From positions 26,263,769-26,327,768 of the forward strand of contig OX387605.1 of NCBI GenBank assembly GCA_947568835.1: a stretch of 64,000 bases of DNA, read 5' to 3'. This DNA is from Protonemura montana. Taxonomy: Eukaryota; Arthropoda; Insecta; Plecoptera; Nemouridae. Shown here one piece after another: positions 9,915 through 21,900 of this stretch. The position numbers were made by a program, and so were the translations under genes. The notes under the pieces were generated by a model. That model saw nothing but the letters and a program-made list of their open reading frames with translations. It was not told where the DNA came from and did no database searches. Within the stretch, counting starts at the first letter, position 1. Each line of letters opens with the position of its first letter.

Positions 9915-9984
9915 TGCGACGGGGATCGAACCGAAGACCCCTCGGACTGAAGCACTTGTTCATTCAACTGAGCCACATGGACCC
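9915..9984 (-). repeat. tRNA-like sequence 4 of 5
   Basis: Box A GTGGCTCAGTTGAATG and box B GGTTCGATCCCC on the minus strand; a diverged duplicate of the sequence at 9475-9541. Confidence 0.5.
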
Positions 9985-10070
9985 ATGCATTGAGGACGGA
10001 TTCCCAGACAAACATGTGATGTCATTGGTCACAATTCAATCCAGTTGCAACTCTGATAAACAAAAAGCTG

Positions 10071-10138
10071 CCTGGGCGGGAATCGAACCAGAGCCGTCTG
10101 CTTGTCAGGATAGCGTCTTCTCCAACCAGCCATAGAGA
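10071..10138 (-). repeat. tRNA-like sequence 5 of 5
   Basis: Box A TGGCTGGTTGGAGAAG and box B GGTTCGATTCCC on the minus strand; a diverged duplicate of the sequence at 9631-9696. Confidence 0.5.
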
Positions 10139-10189
10139 CTCGTAACAGTGATATGGAAATAACACATAGTTGACAGCAGAGAAGCTCTC

Positions 10190-10420
10190 TGCTCGAGAGC
10201 TACTAAATGCTACACCAACTTCTGCTCGCCTGGTAGAAGGCGAACATTTCGCTCCAAGTTTTAGCCGTGTTTTCAGCTGGAACACCCGAGGCCGTGCCAG
10301 CCCGTGAGATTGTTTCACTCCTTTAGGGATGGTTTTCACGCAACAAGGGATGCTAATGGGGGTTAAACTTTACGGAGAAATGAGTACTCACATTCTTCAT
10401 TCTTCTATCAAAACTAAGAA
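10190..10420. repeat. Dispersed repeat pair, copy 1
   Basis: GAGCTACTAAATGCTACACC through CTAATGGGGGTTAAACTTTA to TTCTTCTATCAAAA recurs at 13466-13697 with small differences. No coding content. Confidence 0.7.
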
Positions 10421-10518
10421 AGTTAATAAACTTTAAATCAGCTTAGTACTACTGGAAAAATGTATGTGTGTACATTTGTATGTAAATTGTTAAGTGGTTG
10501 TTTTCAGAGCCATGGTTT

Positions 10519-10730
10519 GATGTTACGATGTGTTCTTCGGATTTGCTCTGCGTTGAAGAGGTTTGCAGCCCTCGAAAGTCTCTCACATCTTATCTCTTCA
10601 CTTCGTCATCTTCAGGAGAATGAATTCTAAAGGAGAATCCTGAAGTCGACGCCAAGACATGAGACCTATTCGAGGGCCGCAAACTTCTTCAAAGCAGAGC
10701 ATATCCGAAAAACACATCATAACATTTGTA
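10519..10730. mobile_element. Foldback element, about 60-bp arms
   Basis: The left arm (GATGTGTTCTTCGGAT, then GCAGCCCTCGAA) is the near-exact reverse complement of 10670-10730. The centre carries CTTCAGGAGAATGAATTC and GGAGAATCCTGAAG and, on the minus strand, CTGAAGATGACGAAG. That resembles the start of the hammerhead block at 3.7 kb, but the GAAAC half is missing. Confidence 0.5.
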
Positions 10731-11289
10731 TGTAAGATATTTGAAAGATAAGCTTTAAAATTTATTTCATCATTTATGCTAACCAGATTAAATTGCAAGT
10801 TTAAATTCGACGCAGCTGCCTTTTGATGAGTTTTTATTTATTTATTTATTCCGTTTGATCATGGACATGATATTTGGAGTTGTCTTTCAGTTACAGTTCA
10901 GTTCAGTTTACAATACAATATGTTCTCAATGACTAAAATATATAGTAGCGTATAAATATGCAACAATAAAATAAAGGTACAATAATAGACAATAATAGAT
11001 AGTAATAGGTACAATAATTATATAATACCGTGTCATATATTTATAATCTAAAGCTAGAATTGCATGACTCTAAAGTTCTGGACAGAACGTAGAAACTGAG
11101 TAATATTCAACTATATAAACATATTTGTAGGGAAACTTGATTTTCAAAGCAGTAATGCCGACTTTAACCAAGCTTCTTGTAGTTGATGTCTACTGCCAGG
11201 TCTATGTGGTCTTCAATCTCACACTGGAAATATCTTGGTGAAGTCTTACCTTATTATTTACACTACATGTTGAAAGAAACTAACACTAT

Positions 11290-12240
11290 AACACACATTA
11301 GACCACAAACAACAGAAATAAAACTGCTACAATTCAAGATAATGCTGATCACGTTCCCTCACAGATTGGTTTTAAAAATAAAGGAGCAACAATCTCTCCA
11401 TTATTGTTCATCTTTTTTACCAACAATCTCACCAAAACAATCACAAATGTAACCCTTATGACAGATGCTGATGATATCACCCAACTTATCTGTGAGAATA
11501 ACACGTACATAAACATTCAATGTAAAGAGGCTTTATTCCCAAATGTCCAATTGGAGTTCATTGAACAGACTGAAACTTTAAGCCAAACAAAACTGTGATA
11601 GTTCATTTTAAATCAAAAGTAAACTCCTCTGACAATTGCCAAAAATGCCCTCAACTCTATCAAGATGGGAAAAGCATCCAAGTGGCCAATTTTACAAAAT
11701 TCCTTGGTGTGTGAATGGATGTCAAGCTAAAATGAGATGAACATATTAATTAAACTGATCTTGCAATTGCACCAGGTTGTTTTCTTGTAAACAGAATCAT
11801 AAACATGTGTGATTTCAATTCAATCACGACTGTATACTTTGCATATATCCCTTCACAATTAAACTATGTCATTGACCTTTGGGGTCACTCCCCACATGCA
11901 TTAAAACTATTCACTCTCTAAAATCAAGCAGTCCAACACCTGGCACAGACAAACTATGACCCGACCAGTCTGGGGTTTTATTACCAAGACTCATGCAGGT
12001 CTCTGTTTAGCAAATATAATATCCAGGCATTACCCTGCATGTATATTTATAACACAATTATTGATGTACTGAGAAATAAGAATGTCAACTTGCGTTTAGA
12101 AACCTGTGATGATATTTCAAGAAGGAATGACGTGACCAATCAGTAACAAATGTTCAATAAACTTCCAAGCACTTTCAAGTCAAGGGTCAGACAAATAAGT
12201 TTTTCAATGGAACTGACAAGATTTTTATAAAAAAACAGCT
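11290..12240 (+). pseudogene. Jockey-like LINE reverse transcriptase remnant
   Basis: Across several frames the plus strand gives the order of a non-LTR reverse transcriptase: SPLLFIFFTNNL (palm), LMTDADDITQL replacing the catalytic YADD block, FTKFLGV then MDVKLK, YFAYIPSQLNYVIDLWG, LFTL..NQAVQHLAQ, and SLFSKYNIQALPCMYIYN. This is the Jockey-type order from palm to thumb. Stops, frameshifts and loss of the YADD tyrosine show it is dead. The N-terminal endonuclease is not seen. Confidence 0.7.
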
Positions 12241-12503
12241 TGAACTCTGAACAAAAATTTGTTAACAACCAACTTGAACAATATTTCAATAATATCATCA
12301 ATCTAGTTCTCAATAAAGTAAATCTCAGTAGATTTCAGGACAAACTTGAAGACAGGTAACAAAACTTTGTAAAACTCCAGAATTGAATAAGACAATGTAT
12401 TTATATTTGTATTTCTACACATGACACCAGCTTGTGTACCCTGTTGACCTCTGGGAGCAAACAACAGCACGTGCCCATCGAATGGAGACCGATGCAAACT
12501 TCA

Positions 12504-12728
12504 ATCAAAGAACAAAGCTTCGTATGCATCCGAGTCGGCTCCCTCTGAGAGCGACCGAAGACTGGAATCCGAGTCGGACATTGAGGCGAGATCATCGTTC
12601 CCGGCGCCGTCATCATCGTCCTCATCAGCGCTGGCCAGGTTGTCGTTGGCAACAAGGAAGCAGTCGCTGTCAGCAGCGTTGTCTGCAAGCAACGTAAGAC
12701 TGAGCATCGTAACGTCCCAGCACTGCAT
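12504..12728 (-). other. Unrecognised acidic open frame
   Basis: A 75-codon minus-strand frame ends in an acidic serine-rich tail, ASADEDDDDGAGNDD then SDSDSSLRSLSEGADSD and EALFFD before a TGA. The composition resembles an acidic activation tail, and the C-terminal hydrophobics in an acidic field fit that, but I do not recognise a family and see no partner exon. It could be chance. Confidence 0.15.
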
Positions 12729-12783
12729 GTCACGGGTCTACAGGTGTCAGACCTGCATGTCACGGGTCTACAGGTGTCAGATC
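12724..12783. repeat. 30-bp tandem duplication
   Basis: Two near-identical copies of CTGCATGTCACGGGTCTACA plus ten further bases, differing at one site. Confidence 0.8.
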
Positions 12784-13299
12784 TGCCCGAGCTTGGATCA
12801 AAGTTAACCTGGGAAACACTTCGCGCACCTGACAATCCGAGAGAGTTTGTAAAGGGCTGGAAAATCTGGTTAATCTGTGACTTTTTATTCCAACTTCCAA
12901 CAAATCCAGCCTACAATCGTACAAACCAACAAACCATCGAGACAAGATCGTTAAATGTCAAGTGCTAATTGAAATCATGAACATTGGTAGGTGGAACCAC
13001 ATTGCATCCTTGTGGCCAGGTTTTCTGGTGATGTAATTAAATAATACAATAAAATGCCCCAAATTGGAATCGGCCCAACACAACCTCAACAATTTCGTCT
13101 ACTTTGCTTTCAAAACCAACCTGCACAAAGGCAACTGAACCAAGCTTTAACTGAAGCCAAGTTTTCGGAACATGTCGATATATTTTCTTCTCCAAGCTGT
13201 CGCGGATATCGGCGAATTTTCCATTTTCCAACACCACCTGCCGCCACCCTCGATCGGAATTTGCACAGCTGACAGCGAACTGAATGGCGGCCAACAGCT

Positions 13300-13697
13300 C
13301 ATGCTGCATGTTCTATCTCTCTCTAGCTTACTATTCATAGCATACCTTCTCTCTCTCTGCTCCTGGATAATCTTTCTCTCTCTTGCATCTTTTCGCTCTC
13401 TCTGCCCCCCAAAAATCTGTCTCTCTCTTGCCTTCTACTCGTAGCATAGTTTCTCTCTCTCTGCTCGCGAGCTACTAAATGCTACACCAACTTCTGCTCG
13501 CCTGGTACAAGACGGGGATTTCGAAGCTAGTTTTAGCCGTGTTTTCAGCTGGATGTCAGCTGCCAGCTGGCCGTGCCAGCCCGTGAACATTGTTTTACTC
13601 GTATAGGGATGGATGGTTTTCACATCACAAGGGGTGCTAATGGGGGTTAAACTTTACGTAGAGTTCAGTAAACTCACATTCTTTATTCTTCTATCAA
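13300..13697. repeat. CT-rich tract and dispersed repeat pair, copy 2
   Basis: 13310-13460 is a CT-rich diverged tandem stretch (CTCTCTCT with ACTCGTAGCATA). From about 13466 it becomes the second copy of the repeat at 10190-10420, ending TTCTTCTATCAAAA near 13697. Confidence 0.6.
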
Positions 13698-14246
13698 AAT
13701 AAATATCGACCCAGTGCAAATTGTATATATGTATATCATGTATATAATGTAAATGTAAATATCTCCAATACTTATTTCTTTTCCCAAAAGAGCTGACCAA
13801 AAATTTGATATTTAGGGTACTTTATTTTATATTTGTATTTAATTACTTAATTACGAATTGTACTGGCATTGAGTGGATACAACTCAGTACACTCAACGGT
13901 AATTACTGGTGGAGGTTTTATTCTTTTATATAGTTTGTACGACACTTGAATCATTCTCTTTTAAAAGTGTTTGAAATGTGTTCTCACGATACTCCCTCCT
14001 AATAAATTCCTTTCTTTAGCGATTCGTATAGTTACATTTTTGTATACCTTTATTAATCCATCTACAAAAATACACGTAGAATTTACAGCTTGCCATACCG
14101 TCTGAACAAAACATATTTTACGGACAGTATTTACTCCAATATCTTTCCTGGGTATCATAGTCTTTGATATCCACATGTCCTGTCTTCTTCAATCTCCAAC
14201 TCCATATTCAGTTATTTCCAACCCCCAAAGCCCTCAATACTGTAAA

Positions 14247-14583
14247 TTAATCCACGATTCTGTCTTTCTTCCATCTGTTTCCAAGTCTTTCTCTTCCTAA
14301 TTCTTTCACCATTTCTGATAACCTTTCTAACATGCTTTCCAATTCTCCTATCTCTAATTTTTCCTGTTGTGTTCTTTGCATTTTCCCTGTCACTCTTCTC
14401 GCAGCCAGTCTTTGAACTTTTGCAACTTGTCTAACCTCGTCGTTCCTGTCTGGATCCCATACTGACGATCTGTAATCCAACATTGCCCAGGTATTGTATT
14501 ATATAAGCTACTGAATGTATCAACTTGTCTAACCTTGTTGTTCCTGTCTGGATCCCATACTGACGATCTGTAATCCAACATTG
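14247..14583 (-). pseudogene. LINE RT C-terminal fragment with an internal ~100-bp duplication
   Basis: The minus strand reads MLDYRSSVWDPDRN, then KVQRLAARRVTGK, the LEYxSxVWxP...VQRRAAR signature of CR1/Jockey LINEs, followed by a charged segment rich in E, L and K. The first part (about 14430-14484) is repeated at 14526-14582. Like the 5.6-6.1 kb fragment, a charged stretch replaces the expected continuation. Confidence 0.6.
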
Positions 14584-14802
14584 GCCGTGGATTGTACTAC
14601 TTACGATACTGAATGTACTATTACCTCTTCTCTTGTTGCTGTACTCATTCCATGCACTGGTCTCATAGCAAACTCCTTATTGTCTATGATGTTCCGATGA
14701 GCTGAAAGTGACGGAACACAAAAAAAATCACAAAAACACGTACGTTTTGACTGAGAGATTTATTCATTAGCAATGACACAAAAGCACGTGTTAATATTTA
14801 AT

Positions 14803-14853
14803 TGATCCTTAATCGTACTAAACCACATTGAAATTTGGCTTCAAGATCTCCGC
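14803..14853. repeat. 51-bp exact dispersed repeat, copy 2
   Basis: Exact copy of 3941-3991. Confidence 0.75.
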
Positions 14854-14859
14854 GGCTCT

Positions 14860-15826
14860 TAGACGCCAACGCGACGCCGGGGAAATCTTTCGTTTCAACA
14901 TTCGACGGACACTGGCCTTTGCGTGAGATATGTACAGGAGCCACGTCGCTACTAGCACATCGAACTGGCTCACGGGGGCAATACGCAGCAAACTTTGCTA
15001 GACAATCATTTAAAAAGTTTCATTTTAAAAACCAAGACGAAACGTCTCTGCTATTTTTACGGTGCTTAGGTCAACTTATCATTTAACATTGCTGTCCCTG
15101 AGTGACGTTAATAAATCAAGCGAACGGTTGAATTATCAAGATCATGGAAGCCTTGGACTCACTGCAGTTACGTCCCAACTGCGGTTTAAACTGTCGTCAC
15201 TAGACAATGCTCGGCAACGGCTAAAATAACAGTCTTTTGAAAAACAAGATCAGTTGCGTGATTTTGAAATGCACCGGCCAACTGACCGTAAAAATTACGC
15301 TGAACAGTGTCTTGTCAATTAAAAAAAAAAAAAACAACAAAAAAACCTGCGTTAAAAACGGCGACTTGAGAATAGGCCTACGGTTTGCGACGCCGGCGAC
15401 GTTTCCAGCCTCGCTCGTTCCGCGGATGCGGCGATTTCTAGCAAACCTTCGCACAGACCTGGCTACGTTGACGATACAATTATTTAAAACGACCAAAAGG
15501 GTCGATGACCTTCTAAGATAGTATTAAAAAAAAAAAAGAAAAGAAAACAGCACCAAGCAAATGCTGCTGCACATTCAATAAAATGAGCAAAGTAACAACA
15601 GAATAAATATCATCGTCTAACCCTATTTACACAAATACAAAACTTAACGTTAATGAATAGTTTGTCCGCCGGCACCGACGTGGTGCAGTTTCGACTCGCG
15701 TTCGCACGGAAACCTAACCTAAAAGACGAGGTCGCCGACGACACGCTTCTAATTTAACAACACTACAGTCTTCTCGTCGGGAATATTGTTTGCCCCTCGG
15801 CAGCGTCTGTCCACACTTGAGTCGCC
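14860..15826 (-). other. Probable ARID3 3' untranslated and downstream region
   Basis: This lies directly 3' of the ARID3 stop on the minus strand and has no coding signature. A minus-strand AATAAA lies near 14756-14761; I cannot decide whether it is the true polyadenylation signal. Confidence 0.3.
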
Positions 15827-15939
15827 TCACGAGACTCGGTTGTTCCTCGACGACTGCGCGAACAGAACGCCCTGGTACATGATGCCGTTGATGTCCATGC
15901 TGACCACCAGGGAGTTGTCTTGCCCGGAACGTCCGTCGC
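15827..15939 (-). CDS. ARID3: ARID3 terminal coding exon f (REKLES end and stop)
   Basis: 113 bp from TTTGCAG|GCGACG to TGA at 15829-15827. It encodes GDGRSGQDNSLVVSMDINGI, then MYQGVLFAQ; the INGxxYxGVLFA motif is the strongly conserved C-terminal signature of ARID3. Confidence 0.88.
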
Positions 15940-18900
15940 CTGCAAAGAAAACAACACAATCGTAACTTTGTCAACTGTCCTGTTTCTTATCCCATCTTCT
16001 TGAGCTCAATTCCTTGACATCGTAGATTGATTGAATCGTGGGGCTCAACATAGCACTGTTTTGACAACGTTCCATGTGGCACTGGTCTAATGGCGTTGGT
16101 GAATGAGTGGATGATGATGAACCTAACATAATCCGGTGACAGCACGTAGCTTACTCCTGTCGAAGACCAAGGGGACCACCGGCTTAACGTCCCTTCCGAA
16201 GGACGGTACAACGTGAACAACAGGATTCCTCCACAAATCCATGCTGTCGAGAGGTTGATAAGCAAGGCGAGTGAAGTTGCTGAACTAACTTTCATCCCTC
16301 CAGCCTCTCTCCCGAACAGAACTGGTCATGTGTGTGATGGTCACCCATCCAATACCTGACCCAGCGCAGTGTTGCTTAACTTTCATCCCTCCAACCTCTC
16401 TCCCGAACAGAACTGGTCATGTGTATGATGGTCACCTATCCAATACCTGACCCAGCGTAGTGTTGCTTAACTTTCATCCCTCCAACCTCTCTCCCGAACA
16501 GAACTGGTCATGCGTATGATGGGTGTTTCCAACACACCTAACCGTTCAGTTTCATCCATGACATTTATCAGGAGAACTATTTATTTGTCGGCAGCAACCG
16601 AAACTTGAGAGTATTTTTAATTTTTATCATCCAATATTGTACTTTGATCAGTCTTCACTCTTGTATACTCTTGATGACATCCCTATCTTTCTGCAGATCT
16701 GTTTATTGCCTGTCTAATTTTCAAACAAGAATTAAAGACAGAGATCATGACCTTCCAGCTCATATTCAAAGTATAATATTACAGCTAATAAAGAAAATAG
16801 AACATAACTAATATTTACATTCAAAACACCGGGTGTGAAAGTCACACCGTCCATTCCTAAACTCATTGCACTAAACTCGGAAATAAATAAGTTTTAATAC
16901 GCAACTCTCTCTGTCTCTTTCTCTCCCACAACAAGTATGTTTAGCCTTCAATAACTGAGTGAACACTGATAACAATCAGTGGTTCAAGACCTCGATCTCT
17001 GCCCGTTATTCCCGAGCACTGTCAACTTACCTCTGCTGGCGATCTTGATGTGCGTGCCCGGGGGTCCGTGCTTGGCGTCGTCCTGGTCGTTGTGCATGAT
17101 GAGCCGTTTTGTTGGCGGCTGCCCGATGCCGGCCTCGTCTGCCTCTCGTTTCACCATCAACGCCACGGCCCTCGCTTCCTGCTCTCGGACACCTAGGTTC
17201 AGAGCCTCCTTCTGCGGCTCCACGGGCGGTAGCACCGTCTGTGCGTTCACCTAAACAAAAAAACAAAGCTCAGTTGTGGTTGACGTTGTTAAGCTGTCAT
17301 CACGAGTGGTACTGAGTTGGAGTGATGCAATCGTACCTGCAATGAGCAATAATTTTCCCACTTTGGGGATGAGAGACATAATTACGCTGTCATTTGTTAA
17401 AACAGGTTGGTGAATAACGAGTGTCTGAGTTGTATGAACGAATTCTTGTTTCAACTTTCCTTTCTCGTGAAATATTCCTTTTGCAATTTTCTATTCCTCT
17501 TTCCATGACTTGCTTACAGAAATGAGTACCTACTTAGAGTTTAGATTGGGTTTATAAGTACTTTTGTAGTTCATTAGTACTAGGTTTCTAACTCAACCAA
17601 TAATTAGTGCGTGTGCATGGATATTTATGTCCAAGTTATTTTGTATATTGCTATTGTTCTATATCAATGCATTAGTTCTTTAAATGACTCACCTAGTTTT
17701 GTTTCAGGTCAATTGATTTCGGGCGTATAAACAAGGTAATTGATTATGTTTTGAGGATTTTTTGTTATTGGAGAAAAGTCACAGTTGCTTTAACCCTTGA
17801 TTAATAGACACAAGTCACGAAACGTGGGAAAATAAGGGTTTTCCAGTTATAATGCAGTTTTTGTCAAAACTAGTGCTCGATAAAGTAGAATCGAGTCTAA
17901 AAACCAAAAGCTATGTGAATCTGAAAGTAAGATCTGCAAGAACCAAATTGGCAAGTTGACAAAACTCCACAACCATTTTAAAACTTAGCGTACCATAAAA
18001 CTTAATATGCTCTAATTACGATTGTCTTCAGCAGCCATATAGCAAAATGGATTGAATGTCCCAGATTTACAAACAGATCTTTAAAAGCAATTGCAACCTT
18101 CAGAATGTAAATGAAGGATCAAACAAACAAACAACCGCCAGCGTACCCAGGCCAACTCACCACGTTATTATTGTAAAGATTCCAGAGCGTCAGACGGCTC
18201 ATCTCGAGGGCGTTCATGGCGGCTTCTTGCGGCGACGACGGTGGTGAAGTGGACCCCTGGCGGCCGATAGGCGACGCCCCATTGGCATCACGTAGTTCCT
18301 TGTTTAGCAGCTTGACGTACTCGACCATGCGGGCCTCGAGCTCGCTCGGAGCCATCCCCGGGATCGGCACTGTCGGCGACAAGGTTTGAGGTTAGGCATG
18401 AAACGGCGGCCAGTCACAGCTGGTTTGATTGACCTGTGGTATTCTGCTATTGCAATCTGATTTCCCTGGCTAGATTACTTATAATTTACATGCCAATTCC
18501 TGATTCTTATCATTTCACCATTTTAAAGCACAAACTTTTAAATATGCACCTTTACAGCTCAAACAACATGAACCCACACTTTATTAGATCATATACATTA
18601 GATTTAGGCCAAAGTTAATTTTGTAATCAATGACTAGATCCTAAAAATCATAAATGAAAGTCAAACAGCTGAGAAGTTAAATACTATACTTGTTGTAAAT
18701 GCTCACTAATTATAGCCTAGAGTTTGCAGCCTACAGGTAATTAGTTGGTGACCAGTGTTGCATACAAAACAACAATAGGGAGGGTACATGTCCTCTCCCT
18801 TGCCCGGCTCCTTCAGGTAAAATACCGAAGGACAAAGATCATTGCAATAATCCAGTGCAAATAAATCAATGCATGTCAATTTTAGGAGCAAATCACGAGG

Positions 18901-21900
18901 CGATTAGTCAAGTTTTAAAAAAGGACGGTTGGCAAGGGTGAGTGGACGTAGTGGTATCATTAGCATCATGAGTTGGGAATGTGTGTAAAAAGATAATGAG
19001 CCATGGCTTGCACTTTCCATGACCTTTGCGAAGTCGAGTGAAGGCCGAACTAGCTCCGGGTAATTGGCTAGAAATCTGCACTTCTTTTATGTGGATTGAA
19101 CCATATTAAAGTCGTTTACTCGTGTAATTTCGCGTTTGTTTTGCTAATTTACCAAATTAAGCATAAAAAAACCTGCTCATATCAAGGTTTCTAGTGATGA
19201 TTCCTAGGAAAGAGGCAAAGCTTCACCTCGCCCAACTGGGACCACGAAAAGGAAGGGGGAACAAAGAGTCCACGAGGTGGCGGCGCCTAGCGACAGACGC
19301 GGAAACTACTTCTGGCGGAAAACGCTTTTTTTGTGCAATGATTGGGGGATTTTCACCAGAGTCTCAGCCTCGTCATGTTCATCGCACTTTCACGTTGCTT
19401 TGGTACACGTCTCAAAAGAGCGCACCATTTCATATTTTAACCAATATTTTATTTACGATTAGGGCGTTGCACTATTAGGATGAAATCTGATTTAAATTGC
19501 AAACGCTTGCAGTGCGCGGGGTATTTTATTATTATCAACACAATAACCGTCGCAAAAATTGATGTCCATTAAAAACACTAAATACTCCATATTTAATATG
19601 GTTTTAAGATATTTAATATAATACACTAAATACTCATTAAATACACTAAAATCGTCTCAAAAAGCCAGTGTCCAAATAGCTCAATGGGTTAGAGCAACAC
19701 CCACGACATGGGGAGATCGGGGTCCAAATAGCTCAATGGATTAGAGCAATACCCGCGATAGGTGGAGATCGATAGGTGGTTTGGGCATCAATTTTTGAGA
19801 CGGTGTTGCACCATGTGGAAACTAACTTTCTGTCTACTCTAATCTGATTGATTTGTGGTGTTTAACGACGTGCTGTTCTGACAACGTGCCATGCGGCACT
19901 GGTCTAATGGCGTCGGTGAATGAGTGGATGATGATGATCAACCTAACATCACTCCCCCAACCCTCCAACCCGAATAGAGCTGGTCATGTGTATGATGGTC
20001 ACCCATCCAATACCTGACTCAGCGCAGTGTTGCTTAACTTTCATCCCTCTAACCTCTCTCCCGAATAGAACTGGTCATGTGTATGATGGTCACCCATCCA
20101 ATACCTGACCCAGCGCAGTGTTGCTTAACTTCGGTGATCTAACGAGAACTGATCTAATTGGCAACAATTTGGTGTAACTGAGTTTTCCTAGAATATCCGC
20201 GCTCGACGTATCGTCGTCTGACGTCGCTGCGTCTGCAGAAATATTCCTCGACTTCTTATCCGCTGAAATGGTGAGATCCTGTCCGCCTCTTAACATACCT
20301 CCTCCCATATGATGAGCCAGAGCTTGTGCAGCCGGATGGTGCGCCGGATGGTGCGCCGCTGGATGGTGGTGGTGGTGGTGATGGTGGTTGTTGGCATTGC
20401 CGTTGAGCATGGGTCGCTGCGCACCGGTCACCAGACTCAGCGGCGACATCTGCGCATGGTGCAGCTGCTGCGCTCCGCCTACCGGACTGCGCTGAACCAT
20501 CTCGGCGTACGACCCGTACGAGCTGCGACGACCCTCGCGGCGGTTGCCGTCGATCGCCGCTTGGAGCTCTGCCGGCGTGCTCAGCCGCCGTTTCTCGCAC
20601 TCGTATGGGTACAAGTACTTCATGTATCTGTGAGAGTGCGGATAAAACACTGCGTTAAGCAGGGAACGAAGTGGGAGCTACTTGGCGGGGCTGACAACGT
20701 TGCTGGGATTTCAACACACGCCAAATGAAACAATGACAATTGACCACTCGGCTACATAGAGCTGCTTGTTATGTAGTAACGTTGAGTGTAGGTTCTAGGT
20801 GGAGAAACAACGTCAATGTTACAGTCTCTGTGTGAAAGATGGCCGCCAAATTACTACCTTACCGACAAAAATGCAGAGTACCGGAACATCACGTTAAGTG
20901 GAGCCACTGTCGTATGAAATTTAATTTCGATATTTCTCGTAGGTTAACTCGCTTTTGAGACTTTTCATGCTCAAAAAATCTCCGTCAATGTTTACCTCAA
21001 CGATTGATAAACACGTAACAATATTAAAAAGCGAGTAACCTACGAGAAATATCGAAATTAAATTTGATACGACAGTGGCTCCACTTAACGTTATGTTCTG
21101 GTACTCTGTATTTTTGTCGGTAAGGTAGTCATTTGGCGGCCATCTTTCACGCAGAGACTGTAACATTGACGTTGATTCTCCACCAAGAACCTACACTCAA
21201 CGGTAGTATCTTCAACGTCGCAGCAACAGCAGTTGAAGAGCACTAGATTGACCAACGAGAAGTGAGGAAGAGTGAGTGGAATATCTTGGTCTGGGATGTG
21301 TTACAAAGATTTAACATGAATGATTTAGAATCCTTGCAATGGTGTCTGTCGGCTGGCATCCTTCGAGAACGATAGATCAGAACAACAGAAATATGCATGC
21401 AACTCTGGAAAAGGTTCGGAATTAAAATATTCTCGATATCACTAGCACGTGACTGAAGTCTTCATCTCCCGAGGATGCGTTTGGAGCAGTTCCAACGCCC
21501 CCCCCCCCCCCCTTCGCACGACGTCGGCGTCCTGAGAAATGAAAAAGGTTTGGACAGCGCGACGCGCAATGCGGGTGATTGATGGCCGATCAGACATCCG
21601 AGGCACAAAGGAACCACCGTCTGACGTTTTACTACCATCACGACAAAGTTTTCGCCGTCGCACAGAAATAGCCGCCTCCCCTCCAAAACATACGCGAACT
21701 CGGCGCGCAGTCATTTCAGGTTAGAAGACGGTAGCCGGTGCACTCGTGAGGCTCCGGGTTCGATTCCTGTCACCGGAACTCATGGTTTCTGTGGTTTCCC
21801 GTCTGTTCCAATGCTAGGATGGTAACGTAGAGCCAAGACACAACTGTCGACCTCATGTCTGCAAAACACTGGTTGACTTGCATCCTCAGAAAGCGAGTAT

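Noticed and set aside
9263..10138. Functional tRNA genes
   Set aside because: Boxes A and B are present but acceptor stems do not pair well and two are diverged duplicates; better read as SINE heads or pseudogenes.
12504..12728. Acidic frame as a transcription-factor exon
   Set aside because: No family match and no partner exon; kept only as a low-confidence note.
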